Shown here in pieces: positions 25,240 through 34,054 of a DNA stretch of 64,000 nt (its first letter is position 1; each line of letters starts with the position of its first letter). The notes under the pieces were generated by a model. That model saw only the letters and a program-made list of their open reading frames with translations, had not been told where the DNA came from and did not search any database. The stretch lies in contig NZ_NRRF01000010.1 of the NCBI RefSeq assembly GCF_016583565.1, positions 54,985-118,984 on the forward strand, in the 5' to 3' direction. Both the position numbers and the translations under genes were made by a program. The stretch is from Thiocystis violacea (GTDB taxonomy: Bacteria > Pseudomonadota > Gammaproteobacteria > Chromatiales > Chromatiaceae).

Positions 25240-26640
25240 CTAGTCAGTGTCCTCGGGCGATTTGCGCGGCTTGGGGGACGCGACTGCAGCGGGCTGCTTC
25301 TTGGCCAGGGGGCGATGTCCGGCCTCGAGGGTACGCGTTCCTGATGCTTGTCGCCGCTTGCCGATGTTCTTCTGGTCCCGCAATCGGTTCTTCGTCTTGG
25401 GCTTGTCTTTCGCCTTGGTCGCGAGCGCGGCCTTGCGATGAGCGCTGCCCGCCTTGCCTGCGCCCTTGCGCTTCGAGGGTCCCTGGAAGGTCGCCTTGAG
25501 TCCCTCGATCGCCTGTTGCTGCAGGTCGAGATTCAGGTAGCGGGTGATGCTCTCCATGCGGTTCCAGTCGGGCGGGCCGACCAGTGAGATGGCGAGCCCA
25601 GCCTCTCCCGCGCGCCCCGTCCTGCCGGTGCGATGCAGGTAGTCGTCGCCGCTGCGGGGTAGATCGAAATTGATCACGAGCTGAATGCCGGGGACGTCGA
25701 GGCCGCGCGCGGCAATATCCGTGGCGACGATGGTATTGACTCGACCGCTGTGCAAGAGCCCCATGATGCGGTTGCGCTCGCGCTGCTCCAGCTCGCCGTG
25801 CAGGGCGGCGGCGCGTTGCCCCTGGGCTTTCAGAAAATCGCCCAGACTGGCGGCGCCCTCACGCGTATTGGTGAAGACGAGCGCCTTGGCAAAGGTCTCG
25901 TTCGCGAGGATCCAGAGGAGTTGCAGCTGTTTGTGGGCGGGGTCGTCGCTGAGGATGAGGCGATGCGTGATATTCGGGTGCTGTGCCCGCACCGGGTCGA
26001 TTACCAGCACCTCGGGTGCGCGCAGCAGGGTATCCGTAATGCGGCTCAGTCCGCGATGGTGCAGGGTCGCCGAGAACAGCATGGATTGGCGCTGCGTCGG
26101 CGTGGCGCCGATGATGGACAGCACGTCGTCGGCGAATCCCATGTCGAGCATGCGGTCGGCCTCGTCCAGCACCAGGATCTCCAGGTCCGTCAGATCGGCT
26201 TGCCGGCTCTCGATGAATTCGAGCAGGCGCCCCGGTGTCGCGATCAGGATTTCAGGGTTCTTGCGAAGGCTGGCGATCTGGTGCGCCTTGGACTCTCCGC
26301 CCATAATCACGCCCGCGTTCAGGCGCGTATAGCTGCCGAGCTTGAGAAAATGCTCGAAGATCTGCCGGGCGAGTTCGCGCGTGGGGACCAGGATCAGCGC
26401 TCGGGTCCCCCCGCGGGATCTGGGTTGATCGATGAAGCGCTGCATGATCGGCAAGAGGAAGGCGGCTGTCTTGCCAGAGCCCGTTGCGGCCGAGACCAGG
26501 AGGTCCACCCCGTCCATTGCGAGCGGAATGGCCTGAGTCTGCACTGGGGTTGGCGTTACGAGCTCGGCCTTGGCGAGACCGCGTAACAGGACGTCGGGCA
26601 GGAGATAGTCAGAGAAGTTTGCGTTCATGGCGCGCAACAT
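25240..26640 (-). CDS. DEAD-box ATP-dependent RNA helicase, RhlE-like
   Basis: All helicase motifs are present in order: Q motif (TPVQTQA), AATGSGKT, PTRELARQ, ATPGRLLEF, DEAD in LDEADRMLD, SATL, TNTREG, VATDIAARGLDVP and HRTGRTGRAG. The C-terminal 80 residues are Lys/Arg/Pro-rich and disordered-looking, as in RhlE-type helicases that act on rRNA or mRNA decay. It has 466 residues from the first ATG; a second ATG four codons in (26628) is possible. No cold-shock or RNase partner is adjacent. Confidence 0.9.
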   Translation of the reverse strand: MLRAMNANFSDYLLPDVLLRGLAKAELVTPTPVQTQAIPLAMDGVDLLVSAATGSGKTAAFLLPIMQRFIDQPRSRGGTRALILVPTRELARQIFEHFLKLGSYTRLNAGVIMGGESKAHQIASLRKNPEILIATPGRLLEFIESRQADLTDLEILVLDEADRMLDMGFADDVLSIIGATPTQRQSMLFSATLHHRGLSRITDTLLRAPEVLVIDPVRAQHPNITHRLILSDDPAHKQLQLLWILANETFAKALVFTNTREGAASLGDFLKAQGQRAAALHGELEQRERNRIMGLLHSGRVNTIVATDIAARGLDVPGIQLVINFDLPRSGDDYLHRTGRTGRAGEAGLAISLVGPPDWNRMESITRYLNLDLQQQAIEGLKATFQGPSKRKGAGKAGSAHRKAALATKAKDKPKTKNRLRDQKNIGKRRQASGTRTLEAGHRPLAKKQPAAVASPKPRKSPEDTD

Positions 26641-27014
26641 ACACCAAAGTCATCGCCTTGTTGGTAGCGCGTTGCTGAAGATGTCGCTCCGTTCACCTTT
26701 AGGTGGCTTTGGTGCCGGGTCGTCAGTGCGCATGCGGTGCCGTCAGCCACGAGCGCCGGCTCCTGGGGCGAGTCAACCAAGCCGCTCGTGAGTCTAGATC
26801 CAGCGGTTGGACACACTCCAAGGGTTGGACACACCCTGGAGTTCGTCTAACGAGCATGCGGGAGTGGCGGCACCCCGGAACATGAAACGCTGGCGCTCGC
26901 TCGCGACACCACTCTGCGGTGTCGCGAGAGGTTTGCTGTTTCAGGGTAATCTTCGGATCTTGGTCATCGGTATCGGCCATCGTCCGGATTCGCCTCGTTT
27001 GCCGGGCATCCTCA
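26641..27014. other. intergenic region with direct repeats and a strong hairpin
   Basis: No gene recognised. The 12-mer GGTTGGACACAC occurs twice at 26805-26816 and 26823-26834, an 18-bp period. CTCGCGACACC (26900-26910) pairs perfectly with GGTGTCGCGAG (26918-26928) over a 7-nt loop. The hairpin lies about 85 nt upstream of the CarS-like gene and could be a terminator or leader structure. Confidence 0.5.
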
Positions 27015-27497
27015 ATGAGATCGTTGATGCTAGCTGCTTTGATTCTGGTGACCTGGGCCAATGCCTCGCCCGTGCTTGCGCGCCTGCTGCTGGGATCGCG
27101 CTGGGCACGTCCGGTCGACTCCGGCCGCCTGCTGTGGGACGGTCGACCCATCCTGGGTGGCTCGAAGACCTGGCGTGGCTGGGTCGCGAGCGGTGTGACC
27201 ACTCCGCTGGTCGCGCTGCTGCTCGGCTTCTCCTGGTGCCTTGGGTTGTGGGTCGCGGCCGGCGCCATGCTTGGCGATGCGATCGCCAGCTTCGCCAAGC
27301 GCCGCCTTGGTGTGCGGGCGAGCCAGTCGGTGCTCGTCTTGGATCAGGCTCCCGAGTCCCTGCTCCCGCTTCTGGTGCTGCGCGAGCCTCTGGCGCTGAG
27401 CGCTCTGGAACTGCTCCTGGTGGCCCTTGGCTTCTTTGTGATCGATCTGGTTCTGACGCCCTTGGTCACCGGCCGTCACGCCCGTCCTGGGCGCTAG
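27015..27497 (+). CDS. CarS-like CDP-alcohol/archaeol synthase family membrane protein (DUF46)
   Basis: The sequence after the chosen ATG (MRSLMLAALILVTWANASPV) matches the family: VLARLL, then PVDSGRLLWDGRPILGGSKTW, then a Gly/Ala-rich membrane segment with GAMLGDAIASFAKRRL. In archaea CarS transfers CTP onto unsaturated archaetidic acid; bacterial members have no settled function. About 160 residues and four hydrophobic segments. An upstream ATG at 26919 gives an unrelated N-terminus. It ends by overlapping the convergent phosphoesterase by 4 nt. Confidence 0.75.
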   Translation: MRSLMLAALILVTWANASPVLARLLLGSRWARPVDSGRLLWDGRPILGGSKTWRGWVASGVTTPLVALLLGFSWCLGLWVAAGAMLGDAIASFAKRRLGVRASQSVLVLDQAPESLLPLLVLREPLALSALELLLVALGFFVIDLVLTPLVTGRHARPGR

Positions 27498-28441
27498 GTC
27501 GCGGCCGGTTGCAGCTCGTGCACTGTGATCTCTGGCGGGCAGTTGAGTCTGGCGTTGACCACGGAGGTGCCCGCGCCCACCGAGGTGTAGCCGATCATGT
27601 CCTGGTAGCGCCAGGCACCCGCGGCCATCCGGCGGGGACAGCGTGCATCCCAGGTGAGGGGGATCCCACCGGGGAGGCAGATCTGTCCGCCGTGCGTGTG
27701 TCCGCAGAGGCAGAGATCGAATCCGGCGTGTGCCGCGTGTCGATAGACCTCTGGGGTGTGGGACAAGAGGATGGAGACGGCATCTTCCGGAATGTCGGCG
27801 GCGGCCTTGGCGATGTTGTGGACCTGGTAGTAGTGCGCGTCGTCGATCCCGGCGAGGTAGATGCCGTGCCCGCCGCGTTCGATCCGGTCCGATTCGTTCA
27901 GGAGCACGCGAATCCCGAGGGCCTCGAAATGCGGCACCACCCTGAGGGTGTCGTGATTGCCCAGCACGGCATAGACCGGATCCTTCAGGTTCAGACGCAG
28001 GGAGCGCATGGCGGCGATGACGGCTTCGAAGGGTCCGAAGGTCTTGGCGCGGTAATCGCCTGTCAGCACGCAGAGGTCGTAGTCGAGGTCGCGGACCCCG
28101 GCGCAGATCGCCTGGGCGTTGCGGGGGTCCATGTCGAGGTGCAGATCGCTGAGATGCAGGATCCGAAAGCCGGCGAAGCTCGTCGGCAGGCGGGGGATCT
28201 CCAGGCGATGGTGACGGACGTGAAGGTTGCAGGCATTATGCTGGGCGCGCTGATAGAGCCCCGCGACGCGCAGGCAGTTGCGGATGAAGCCGTGGACTGA
28301 ATACCAATTCTCAGGGTAGAAGAAGTGTGCCCCAGGGCGGTTGATCACGAAGACCTCATGATCCCCTTCCAGCCCCAGGCGTTGGCGCAGGTGTGCGCGG
28401 CCGATGCGTGCGGTCAATGCCTTGATGTCGGTGGGATGCAT
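27494..28441 (-). CDS. calcineurin-like metallophosphoesterase
   Basis: Two-metal phosphoesterase fold: HLSDLHLDMDP, LTGDYRA, LGNHD, LLSHTPEVY and CGHTHGGQ supply the metal ligands in order. The start at MHPTDIKALTARIGRAH gives 315 residues; a GTG 24 codons upstream (28513) is possible but has no good ribosome binding site. YkuE/UDP-diacylglucosamine-hydrolase-like membrane-associated enzymes share this architecture, but the substrate cannot be told from sequence. Confidence 0.85.
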   Translation of the reverse strand: MHPTDIKALTARIGRAHLRQRLGLEGDHEVFVINRPGAHFFYPENWYSVHGFIRNCLRVAGLYQRAQHNACNLHVRHHRLEIPRLPTSFAGFRILHLSDLHLDMDPRNAQAICAGVRDLDYDLCVLTGDYRAKTFGPFEAVIAAMRSLRLNLKDPVYAVLGNHDTLRVVPHFEALGIRVLLNESDRIERGGHGIYLAGIDDAHYYQVHNIAKAAADIPEDAVSILLSHTPEVYRHAAHAGFDLCLCGHTHGGQICLPGGIPLTWDARCPRRMAAGAWRYQDMIGYTSVGAGTSVVNARLNCPPEITVHELQPAAT

Positions 28442-28617
28442 GGCGTCGATTCCGGTGAGCGGGCAGGCCAACGCGTGCTCGTGCGCGCTGGGCAGTGGCC
28501 TCTCGGTGCACACACTCAGGCTCGGCGGGTTCTTTCAGAACCTCTCACGTGGCGTTCATGATCCAGGCGCGACGCTGGACCGCCAATGTGCAACTCATGT
28601 TAACAGGAGAGCGGTTG

Positions 28618-29028
28618 ATGAAGACGTGGATTGGTCGGCTGTTTCTACTCTCGCTGGGTGTATGCACCGCCTTGACGGCTGTTGCTCAACCCGGCCGGCA
28701 AGACATTCAGCGCTGGCTGGACCGACAGCAGCAGGAGATCCAGCGCGGTATCGACTCTGGCGCCTTGACCAAGCATGAGGCGCGTTCGCTCAGGCGTCAG
28801 CAGCGTGAGATCCAGGAGTTTGGTGATCGTCTGCGGCGCGAGGGCTATCCACCACACGAGAGTCGTCGCCTGCTGCAAGAGCGCCTGCGCGACGCCGATC
28901 GACGCATTGACGATCTGACCCACAATGATGAGTGGGTCTACGGCCCAGACGACCGCAGACCGCCACCGCCCCCAGGTCGCGATGATGACCGCGGTCCGAG
29001 GCCGCCTCGCCCCTATGACGACAGATAG
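28618..29028 (+). CDS. small secreted charged/Pro-rich protein
   Basis: Unknown function. The ATG after ACAGGAGAGC gives a clear signal peptide (MKTWIGRLFLLSLGVCTALTAVAQ, cleavage after about residue 23). The mature part is a charged helix-forming segment rich in Gln, Arg and Glu (RWLDRQQQEIQRG...), then a Pro/Arg/Asp-rich tail ending PPRPYDDR. 136 residues. Similar short proteins are often annotated as hypothetical periplasmic. Confidence 0.7.
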   Translation: MKTWIGRLFLLSLGVCTALTAVAQPGRQDIQRWLDRQQQEIQRGIDSGALTKHEARSLRRQQREIQEFGDRLRREGYPPHESRRLLQERLRDADRRIDDLTHNDEWVYGPDDRRPPPPPGRDDDRGPRPPRPYDDR

Positions 29029-29101
29029 ACGTCGGGTCGGGAGCCCGTCGAGCCTTCTGGCTGGCGGCTGCTCGCCTGTGCGAACTCGAGCTTCGAGACG
29101 C

Positions 29102-29120
29102 GCCGCCCGCGACGGGCGGC
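29102..29120. terminator. hairpin between convergent genes
   Basis: GCCGCCC (29102-29108), GCGAC loop, GGGCGGC (29114-29120). A perfect 7-bp GC stem lying between the convergent secreted-protein and DUF1134 genes; no T-tract. Confidence 0.4.
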
Positions 29121-29136
29121 TGCATCCTTCGTGTGC

Positions 29137-29682
29137 TCAAAACGGGTTGTAGGACGCCCGCTCGGTGAAATCCATGTAGCCGGCGCTCAGGCCCTGACGC
29201 CAGCCCGCGCCAAAGCGGATGGGGGCGACGACGACATCCCCGGACTGCAGATAGTTGACGCCGACGCCCCCGATGAAATAGAGGCTGCCTTCGACGCCAG
29301 GGAAACGCTGGAAGAGCGTCTCTTCGCTCGGGAGTCGATAGATGAGAACGAAGACCTTCGAGACGTTCACGCCCAGGTCCAGCCCCAGGGAGGGTCCCTG
29401 CCAGAAGATCGGTCGTTCGTAGCCACCCTTCACATTGAGGGCTCCGCGGCCATAACGCAGGCCGATCCCCAACGCGGCGGCCACCTCCTCACCGGCGATG
29501 TAGGCGTTGGGCTCCCCCTGATCCGCGAATGCCTTTTGAACGACTTGGCCGAGGTTCTGCGCGCCCTGTCCGAAGAAGGTCTCGACCTTCTCCATGATTT
29601 CCTCCTGGCGGTAGGTGTCATAGGCCTGTGCCGGCCCCGCGATGCAGGCGCACAGCAGCGCCGCGCTCAGAAGCTGTTTCAT
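29137..29682 (-). CDS. DUF1134 (EipA-like) periplasmic protein
   Basis: The ATG giving MKQLLSAALLCACIAGPAQA is a signal peptide and is preferred to one 43 codons upstream. The mature protein carries the DUF1134 pattern: AALGIGLRYGRGALNVKGG, WQGPSLGLDLGVNVSKVFV, then FPGVEGSLYFIGGVGVNY and a final GYMDFTERASYNPF. 181 residues. In Brucella and Caulobacter, EipA contributes to envelope integrity; transferring that role here is inference. Confidence 0.75.
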   Translation of the reverse strand: MKQLLSAALLCACIAGPAQAYDTYRQEEIMEKVETFFGQGAQNLGQVVQKAFADQGEPNAYIAGEEVAAALGIGLRYGRGALNVKGGYERPIFWQGPSLGLDLGVNVSKVFVLIYRLPSEETLFQRFPGVEGSLYFIGGVGVNYLQSGDVVVAPIRFGAGWRQGLSAGYMDFTERASYNPF

Positions 29683-29807
29683 TGCGTCGATCTCCAGTTG
29701 TGACGTCCGTTGCCCCGACGCGGCGCGCATCTTGGGGCAGTCCGTGGCGTGCTCGGCAGGCGCGCGTCCATCCGCGGCGCGTGCGCTCGGTCGCCGATGG
29801 GTTCGGA

Positions 29808-29972
29808 TCACGGCTTCTTGTCAGGCTCCGCTGACGGTGCGTCAGCGTCCTCTTTGGTCTTGCTCTCGTCTGTGTTCGTGCGCTTCAGCGCATTTTGTTG
29901 CTGCACATAGAAGCCGATGACGAGTGCGGCGATGACGAGTACTTCGATGGCCTTGGCGGCGCCTGTATCCAC
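29808..29972 (-). CDS. 54-aa single-pass membrane protein
   Basis: The GTG start lies 8 nt after a perfect GAGGAG site on the minus strand. Translation begins MDTGAAKAIEVLVIAAL, continues as one hydrophobic helix (residues about 9-23) and ends in a hydrophilic tail rich in Lys, Glu, Asp and Thr. The layout is N-out/C-in or the reverse; no family is recognised. It lies between the DUF1134 gene and the large GGDEF/EAL gene on the same strand, with gaps of about 125 and 180 nt. Confidence 0.6.
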   Translation of the reverse strand: MDTGAAKAIEVLVIAALVIGFYVQQQNALKRTNTDESKTKEDADAPSAEPDKKP

Positions 29973-30153
29973 GGTGCTTGCTCCTCATGTTGGGGGACGG
30001 ATGCGTCGAATTGTCGCTCAAATCCGCCTCGCGCATGCCGATCTCTGACGTGTCTCAAGGCGGCGAGACACGGCTCGATCACCTCAATGCTCCGATCGAT
30101 CGCCTCAATGCTCCGAGTCTGGGGGCGCTTATCGGCCCGGCAAAGCGCTGCGC

Positions 30154-33100
30154 TCAGTGAAGGGTCGGCGAGACGCTGCCTGTCATCAGCAGCGGCTCGA
30201 TCTTGTCGGCCGGCAAGGGAATGCTGAAGAGGTGCCCCTGAGCGACATTACAGCCGTTCTCGATCAGAAAATCCCGTTGGGAGTTCGTCTCCACGCCCTC
30301 CGCGATGATGTGCAGCCCAAGGTTGAGGCCGAGTCCGATGATGGCCTTCACAATGGCTGCGCCCTGGGCCTCGCCCTCGGCCTCGCCGCCGATCTTGAGC
30401 AGGAAGGAGCGATCGATCTTGATCGTCTGCGTGGGCAGTCGGTTGAGGTAGCTCAGTGAGGCGTGGCCCGTGCCGAAGTCGTCGATCGCCAGCGCGAAAC
30501 CCAGGCCGCGCAAGGCCGAGAGGATGTCGATGGCCTCGTCGACGGAGTGCATCGCGGCGCTCTCGGTGATCTCGAATTCCAACTGGCCCGGATCGACACA
30601 GGCATCCGTCATGATGGCCTGAATACGACTGGAGAGGGCGTCCTGGTAGAGTTCCTTGGCCGAGAGGTTGACCGCGACCGGCACCACCGGAATCCCCGCG
30701 GTTTGCCACGCCTTGAGCTGTCGACAAGCCTGGCGGAGGACGACCGGTCCGAGCTCCAGGATCAGGCCGGTCGATTCCGCGATCGGGATGAAGCGCGATG
30801 GCTCGATCAATCCCCATTGCGGATGGTTCCAGCGCACCAGGGCCTCTAGGCTGAGGATCTCTCCGGTACGGATGTCGACCCTGGGTTGGTAGTAGAGCAG
30901 CAACTCGTCGTGATCCAGGCCGTGTCGCAGCGCCTGCTCCAGCTGGAACTGCTCGAGTAGCTGCTCGTTGAGGGCTGGGGTATAGAAGCGGTAGAGCCGC
31001 CGCCCTTCGCTCTGGGCCTTGTGAAGCGCCGCGTCGGCGTGGCTCATCAGGGCCTCGGTGGATTGGGCGTCTTCGGGGTAGAGGGAGATGCCGATGCTCG
31101 AGGTGATGCGGGCCTTGTCCTTGCCGAGGAGGATGGGCTGCTCGACGAGGCTGCGGATCTGCTCGGCCAACAAGACGACATCCGCCACCTGCGCCAGCCT
31201 GCCCAACAGCAGAACGAAGTTGTCGCCGCCCAGTCTTGCCAGGGTGTCCTCTTTCTCCAGCAGTCCCTGCAGACGCTGGGCGACTTCGCGCAGTAGCAGG
31301 TCGCCCGCGCTGTGGCCCAGGGTATCGTTGACCAGCTTCAGCCGGTCGAGATCGATCGAGAGGAGCGCCAGTCCATGGCCCTTGCGGCGCGCTCGTGCCA
31401 GGGCGCGATCGACACGCTCGCGCATCAGCGACCGGTTGGGTAGTCCTGTGAGCGGGTCGTAGTGGATGAGGTAGGTCAGCCGCTCGGTCAGCGCCTTCTT
31501 GTCGCTGACGTCCTCGCCGAGCTTGACCACATGCGAGATGACGCCGTGCTCGTCGCGCAAGGGCGTCACCAGTGCATGCTCCCAGAAGGTCTCTCCCGAC
31601 TTCGTGCGGTTCTGGAACTCCCCCCGCCAGACCTGGCCACGGCGGATGTTGCTCCACAGCGCGCTCCAGGTCTCGGACGGGGCCGTGTCGGCCTGGAACT
31701 GCTGCACGTTCTGTCCGCGAACCTCATCCGGCAGGTAGCCGGTGACTTCGCAGAAGCGCGCGTTGACGTATTCGATGATGCCGGACAGGTCCGTTACGAC
31801 CACGATGCTCGGGCTCTGCTCGACCAGTAAGGCGAGCCGCTGTCGCTCGGTCTCGCGCGTCTTCTGCTCGGTGATGTCGACCAATCCGCCATAGAGGCGC
31901 AGGGTGTCGGACGCGGTCGCATCCGCCTGACACTCCGTGGTGGCGCGCACCCAGCGCAGGGAGCCGTCGCGATGGCGCAGCCGCAGCTCGCAGCATGTCG
32001 TTTCGCCGGGGGCGAGTCCCAAAACCTGGCCCTCGAAGGTCTCCCGATCCTCCAGCAGAACGAAGGCACCCCAGCCATGACGGGCCAACACCTCCTTCCT
32101 GGTGTGACCGGTCAGGGCCTCGACCGAGTCCGTGATCCAGTCGATTGCGAAGGTGCCCTCCGGCTCCCTGACGCAGGAGTAGGCGACGTCGCTCATGGTC
32201 GCGCTGAGGTGGCGGTAGCGGGTCTCGCTGGTCTGGCGTTCGTGCTCGATGCGCTGGCGCACCAACATGCTCGCGATGGTCTCGCTGAGGAGGCGCAGCA
32301 GTCGGATCTCTTCCTCGGTCCAGGCGCGTGGCTTGACCAGCGTGTCGAGCCCGAGCGCGCCGAGCAGGTGGCCCTCGCTATTGAGCGGGAGGATCAGCCG
32401 CGAGCGGATGACGCGTCGCACGAGCTCGGATTGCAGGGCGTCGCCCTCCGGCGCCATGCGCATGGCGTCCGGGACGCAGATCAGCCCCGTCTGGCGGATT
32501 CGGTCCAGCCAGGCGTCCAGTTGGCCCCCTTCCACCCGGCGGCGCCTGTCTTTGTCGGCGCGCAGGGTCTCGGTCCACCAGTTGTGGGTGTGTGCCGGTG
32601 CCTGGTCGTCAGGGTGGCAGTGATGGAGGTAGCAGCGGTCGACCCTGAAGAAATGCCCGATGCGATCCAGGGCCTCGTCCAATACCCGGTCGAGGTCTTC
32701 GCGCAGGCTGTTGGCGAAGAACCCCGAGATGTCCGCGATGAGTTCCTGAAATCTGAGCTGCCGTCGCAGGGCGATCTGTGCCTGCTCGCGCTCCGTGACG
32801 TCCCTGATCAAACCTTGGTAGCAGCTGCCATTGACGCCATCGACCTTCTGGGTGCTGGTCTCCAACTCGACCCAGTGGACGGAATTGTCGGCCCAGATGA
32901 ATCGGCAGGTCAGGGTGAAATGCGGACGTCGCTTGAGGATGGCATCCGTGAAGACCGCCTCGACCTCTTCCCGGTCCTCCGGGTGCACCAGGTCGATCAA
33001 GTGGATATAGCCCGAGGCGAATGCGTGGATCGGGAAGCCCCAATGCCGCACGTTCTCCGAGGCATAGACCAGCGGCCAACCCGGCTTGGCTTCCCAGCGC

Positions 33101-33711
33101 ACCGCGATGGTGGTGCTGGCATCCACCACCTGTGCCGTCGAGATCAACGCCTTGCGCTGGGCAATTCGATCGGTCTGGTCGATGAGGGTGCAGATCAGCT
33201 CGGGCGGATTGTGGTCCACGCCAGGCAGCAGGAACAGCTTCAGATCGACGATGAGGGTGTCGTAACGGGCGCTGCGCAGCGTGACTTCCGTGCAGGCGGC
33301 CTGCCCGTGCGTGCGCGCCTGCCGCAAGGCGTCCTCCAGAATCGGCGTGTCCCTGGGGGTTGCCAGCTGTGTAAAGCGCTTGCAGTCGAGGGCCAGGGTC
33401 TCGGTTGCGGCGGTGTTGCCCTCCTTGAGGGCGCCGTCCAGCGAGATCAGGAGCGTGGGCACGGGCAGGCTGCGGTAGAGTTGGACGAAGCGCGCCACCA
33501 ATTGCTCGGCGATGATTTGGCTATCGCGCAATGTCTCCTGCTGCAATTTGAGCTCGCTGTGGCAGAGATACAGCTCTTCCAGGACGTCGGCGAGTTGTAG
33601 CTCGCCGCGGCTCAGCTGATCGATGATGCTCTCGAGCGTTCGCTCGCGCAGGAATTGGCGCACCTGTTCGCGGATGCTGGCGGCTGACGCCAGATCGTTG
33701 GTTGATTTCAT
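30154..33711 (-). CDS. PAS/GAF-sensor GGDEF-EAL protein, probable c-di-GMP phosphodiesterase
   Basis: 1185 residues. An N-terminal helical region is followed by PAS-like segments (about 200-310, with VHPEDREEV), a GAF domain (about 320-475), two more PAS domains (about 490-620 and 625-745), GGDEF (about 745-910) and EAL (about 925-1170). The cyclase signature is GGDNF at 828-832, so the second acidic residue is lost and cyclase activity is doubtful. The EAL triplet at 956-958, NLSA, EITES, DDFGTG, KIDRSF and EGVE are all intact, predicting c-di-GMP hydrolysis. No transmembrane helix is evident. Three Met-Arg-stop minigenes lie just ahead of the start. Confidence 0.9.
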   Translation of the reverse strand: MKSTNDLASAASIREQVRQFLRERTLESIIDQLSRGELQLADVLEELYLCHSELKLQQETLRDSQIIAEQLVARFVQLYRSLPVPTLLISLDGALKEGNTAATETLALDCKRFTQLATPRDTPILEDALRQARTHGQAACTEVTLRSARYDTLIVDLKLFLLPGVDHNPPELICTLIDQTDRIAQRKALISTAQVVDASTTIAVRWEAKPGWPLVYASENVRHWGFPIHAFASGYIHLIDLVHPEDREEVEAVFTDAILKRRPHFTLTCRFIWADNSVHWVELETSTQKVDGVNGSCYQGLIRDVTEREQAQIALRRQLRFQELIADISGFFANSLREDLDRVLDEALDRIGHFFRVDRCYLHHCHPDDQAPAHTHNWWTETLRADKDRRRRVEGGQLDAWLDRIRQTGLICVPDAMRMAPEGDALQSELVRRVIRSRLILPLNSEGHLLGALGLDTLVKPRAWTEEEIRLLRLLSETIASMLVRQRIEHERQTSETRYRHLSATMSDVAYSCVREPEGTFAIDWITDSVEALTGHTRKEVLARHGWGAFVLLEDRETFEGQVLGLAPGETTCCELRLRHRDGSLRWVRATTECQADATASDTLRLYGGLVDITEQKTRETERQRLALLVEQSPSIVVVTDLSGIIEYVNARFCEVTGYLPDEVRGQNVQQFQADTAPSETWSALWSNIRRGQVWRGEFQNRTKSGETFWEHALVTPLRDEHGVISHVVKLGEDVSDKKALTERLTYLIHYDPLTGLPNRSLMRERVDRALARARRKGHGLALLSIDLDRLKLVNDTLGHSAGDLLLREVAQRLQGLLEKEDTLARLGGDNFVLLLGRLAQVADVVLLAEQIRSLVEQPILLGKDKARITSSIGISLYPEDAQSTEALMSHADAALHKAQSEGRRLYRFYTPALNEQLLEQFQLEQALRHGLDHDELLLYYQPRVDIRTGEILSLEALVRWNHPQWGLIEPSRFIPIAESTGLILELGPVVLRQACRQLKAWQTAGIPVVPVAVNLSAKELYQDALSSRIQAIMTDACVDPGQLEFEITESAAMHSVDEAIDILSALRGLGFALAIDDFGTGHASLSYLNRLPTQTIKIDRSFLLKIGGEAEGEAQGAAIVKAIIGLGLNLGLHIIAEGVETNSQRDFLIENGCNVAQGHLFSIPLPADKIEPLLMTGSVSPTLH

Positions 33712-33748
33712 CGCATCGCCTGGTTATCGCATCGCCTGGTTATCGCAT
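33708..33748 (-). repeat. 16-bp tandem repeat forming AUG-CGA-stop minigenes
   Basis: A 16-bp unit is repeated twice and partly a third time at 33710-33755. On the minus strand each unit reads AGGCG-ATG-CGA-TAA. Minigenes are at 33748-33740, 33732-33724 and 33716-33708. The third ends in TGA and overlaps the ATG (33711) of the GGDEF/EAL gene. Potentially a leader that controls its translation. The rest of the gap to malQ (33756-34054) shows no other clear feature. Confidence 0.5.
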
Positions 33749-34054
33749 CGGGTGGAGGTCGATCTGTCGTCTCCTCAAGCTCTTTAGACTTGGCCTCGTC
33801 TTCATGAATCCGACCTGGGATTATCCGGGCGAAAGACACCTCGCGTCGAGCATCGAATCGGCGGTGAGCCACGACCGCGCGTCGGCTCGCGCCCGGCGCG
33901 AATTCGCCCTGTATTCAGGCGTCTCCTCATGCGCGCGGAGCCCGCGGCGCGATCGGGTTTTCGTCTTCAGTGCGATCGAACAAGATTTTTGCATGGCGCT
34001 TTGGTTAGACTCCGCACTCTTCTTGCCCCAGCCATCAACGGAGGTCAATGTTTC

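Noticed and set aside
31972..33600. 542-codon plus-strand frame opposite the GGDEF/EAL gene
   Set aside because: The minus strand carries a full set of PAS/GAF/GGDEF/EAL motifs; the plus frame has none.
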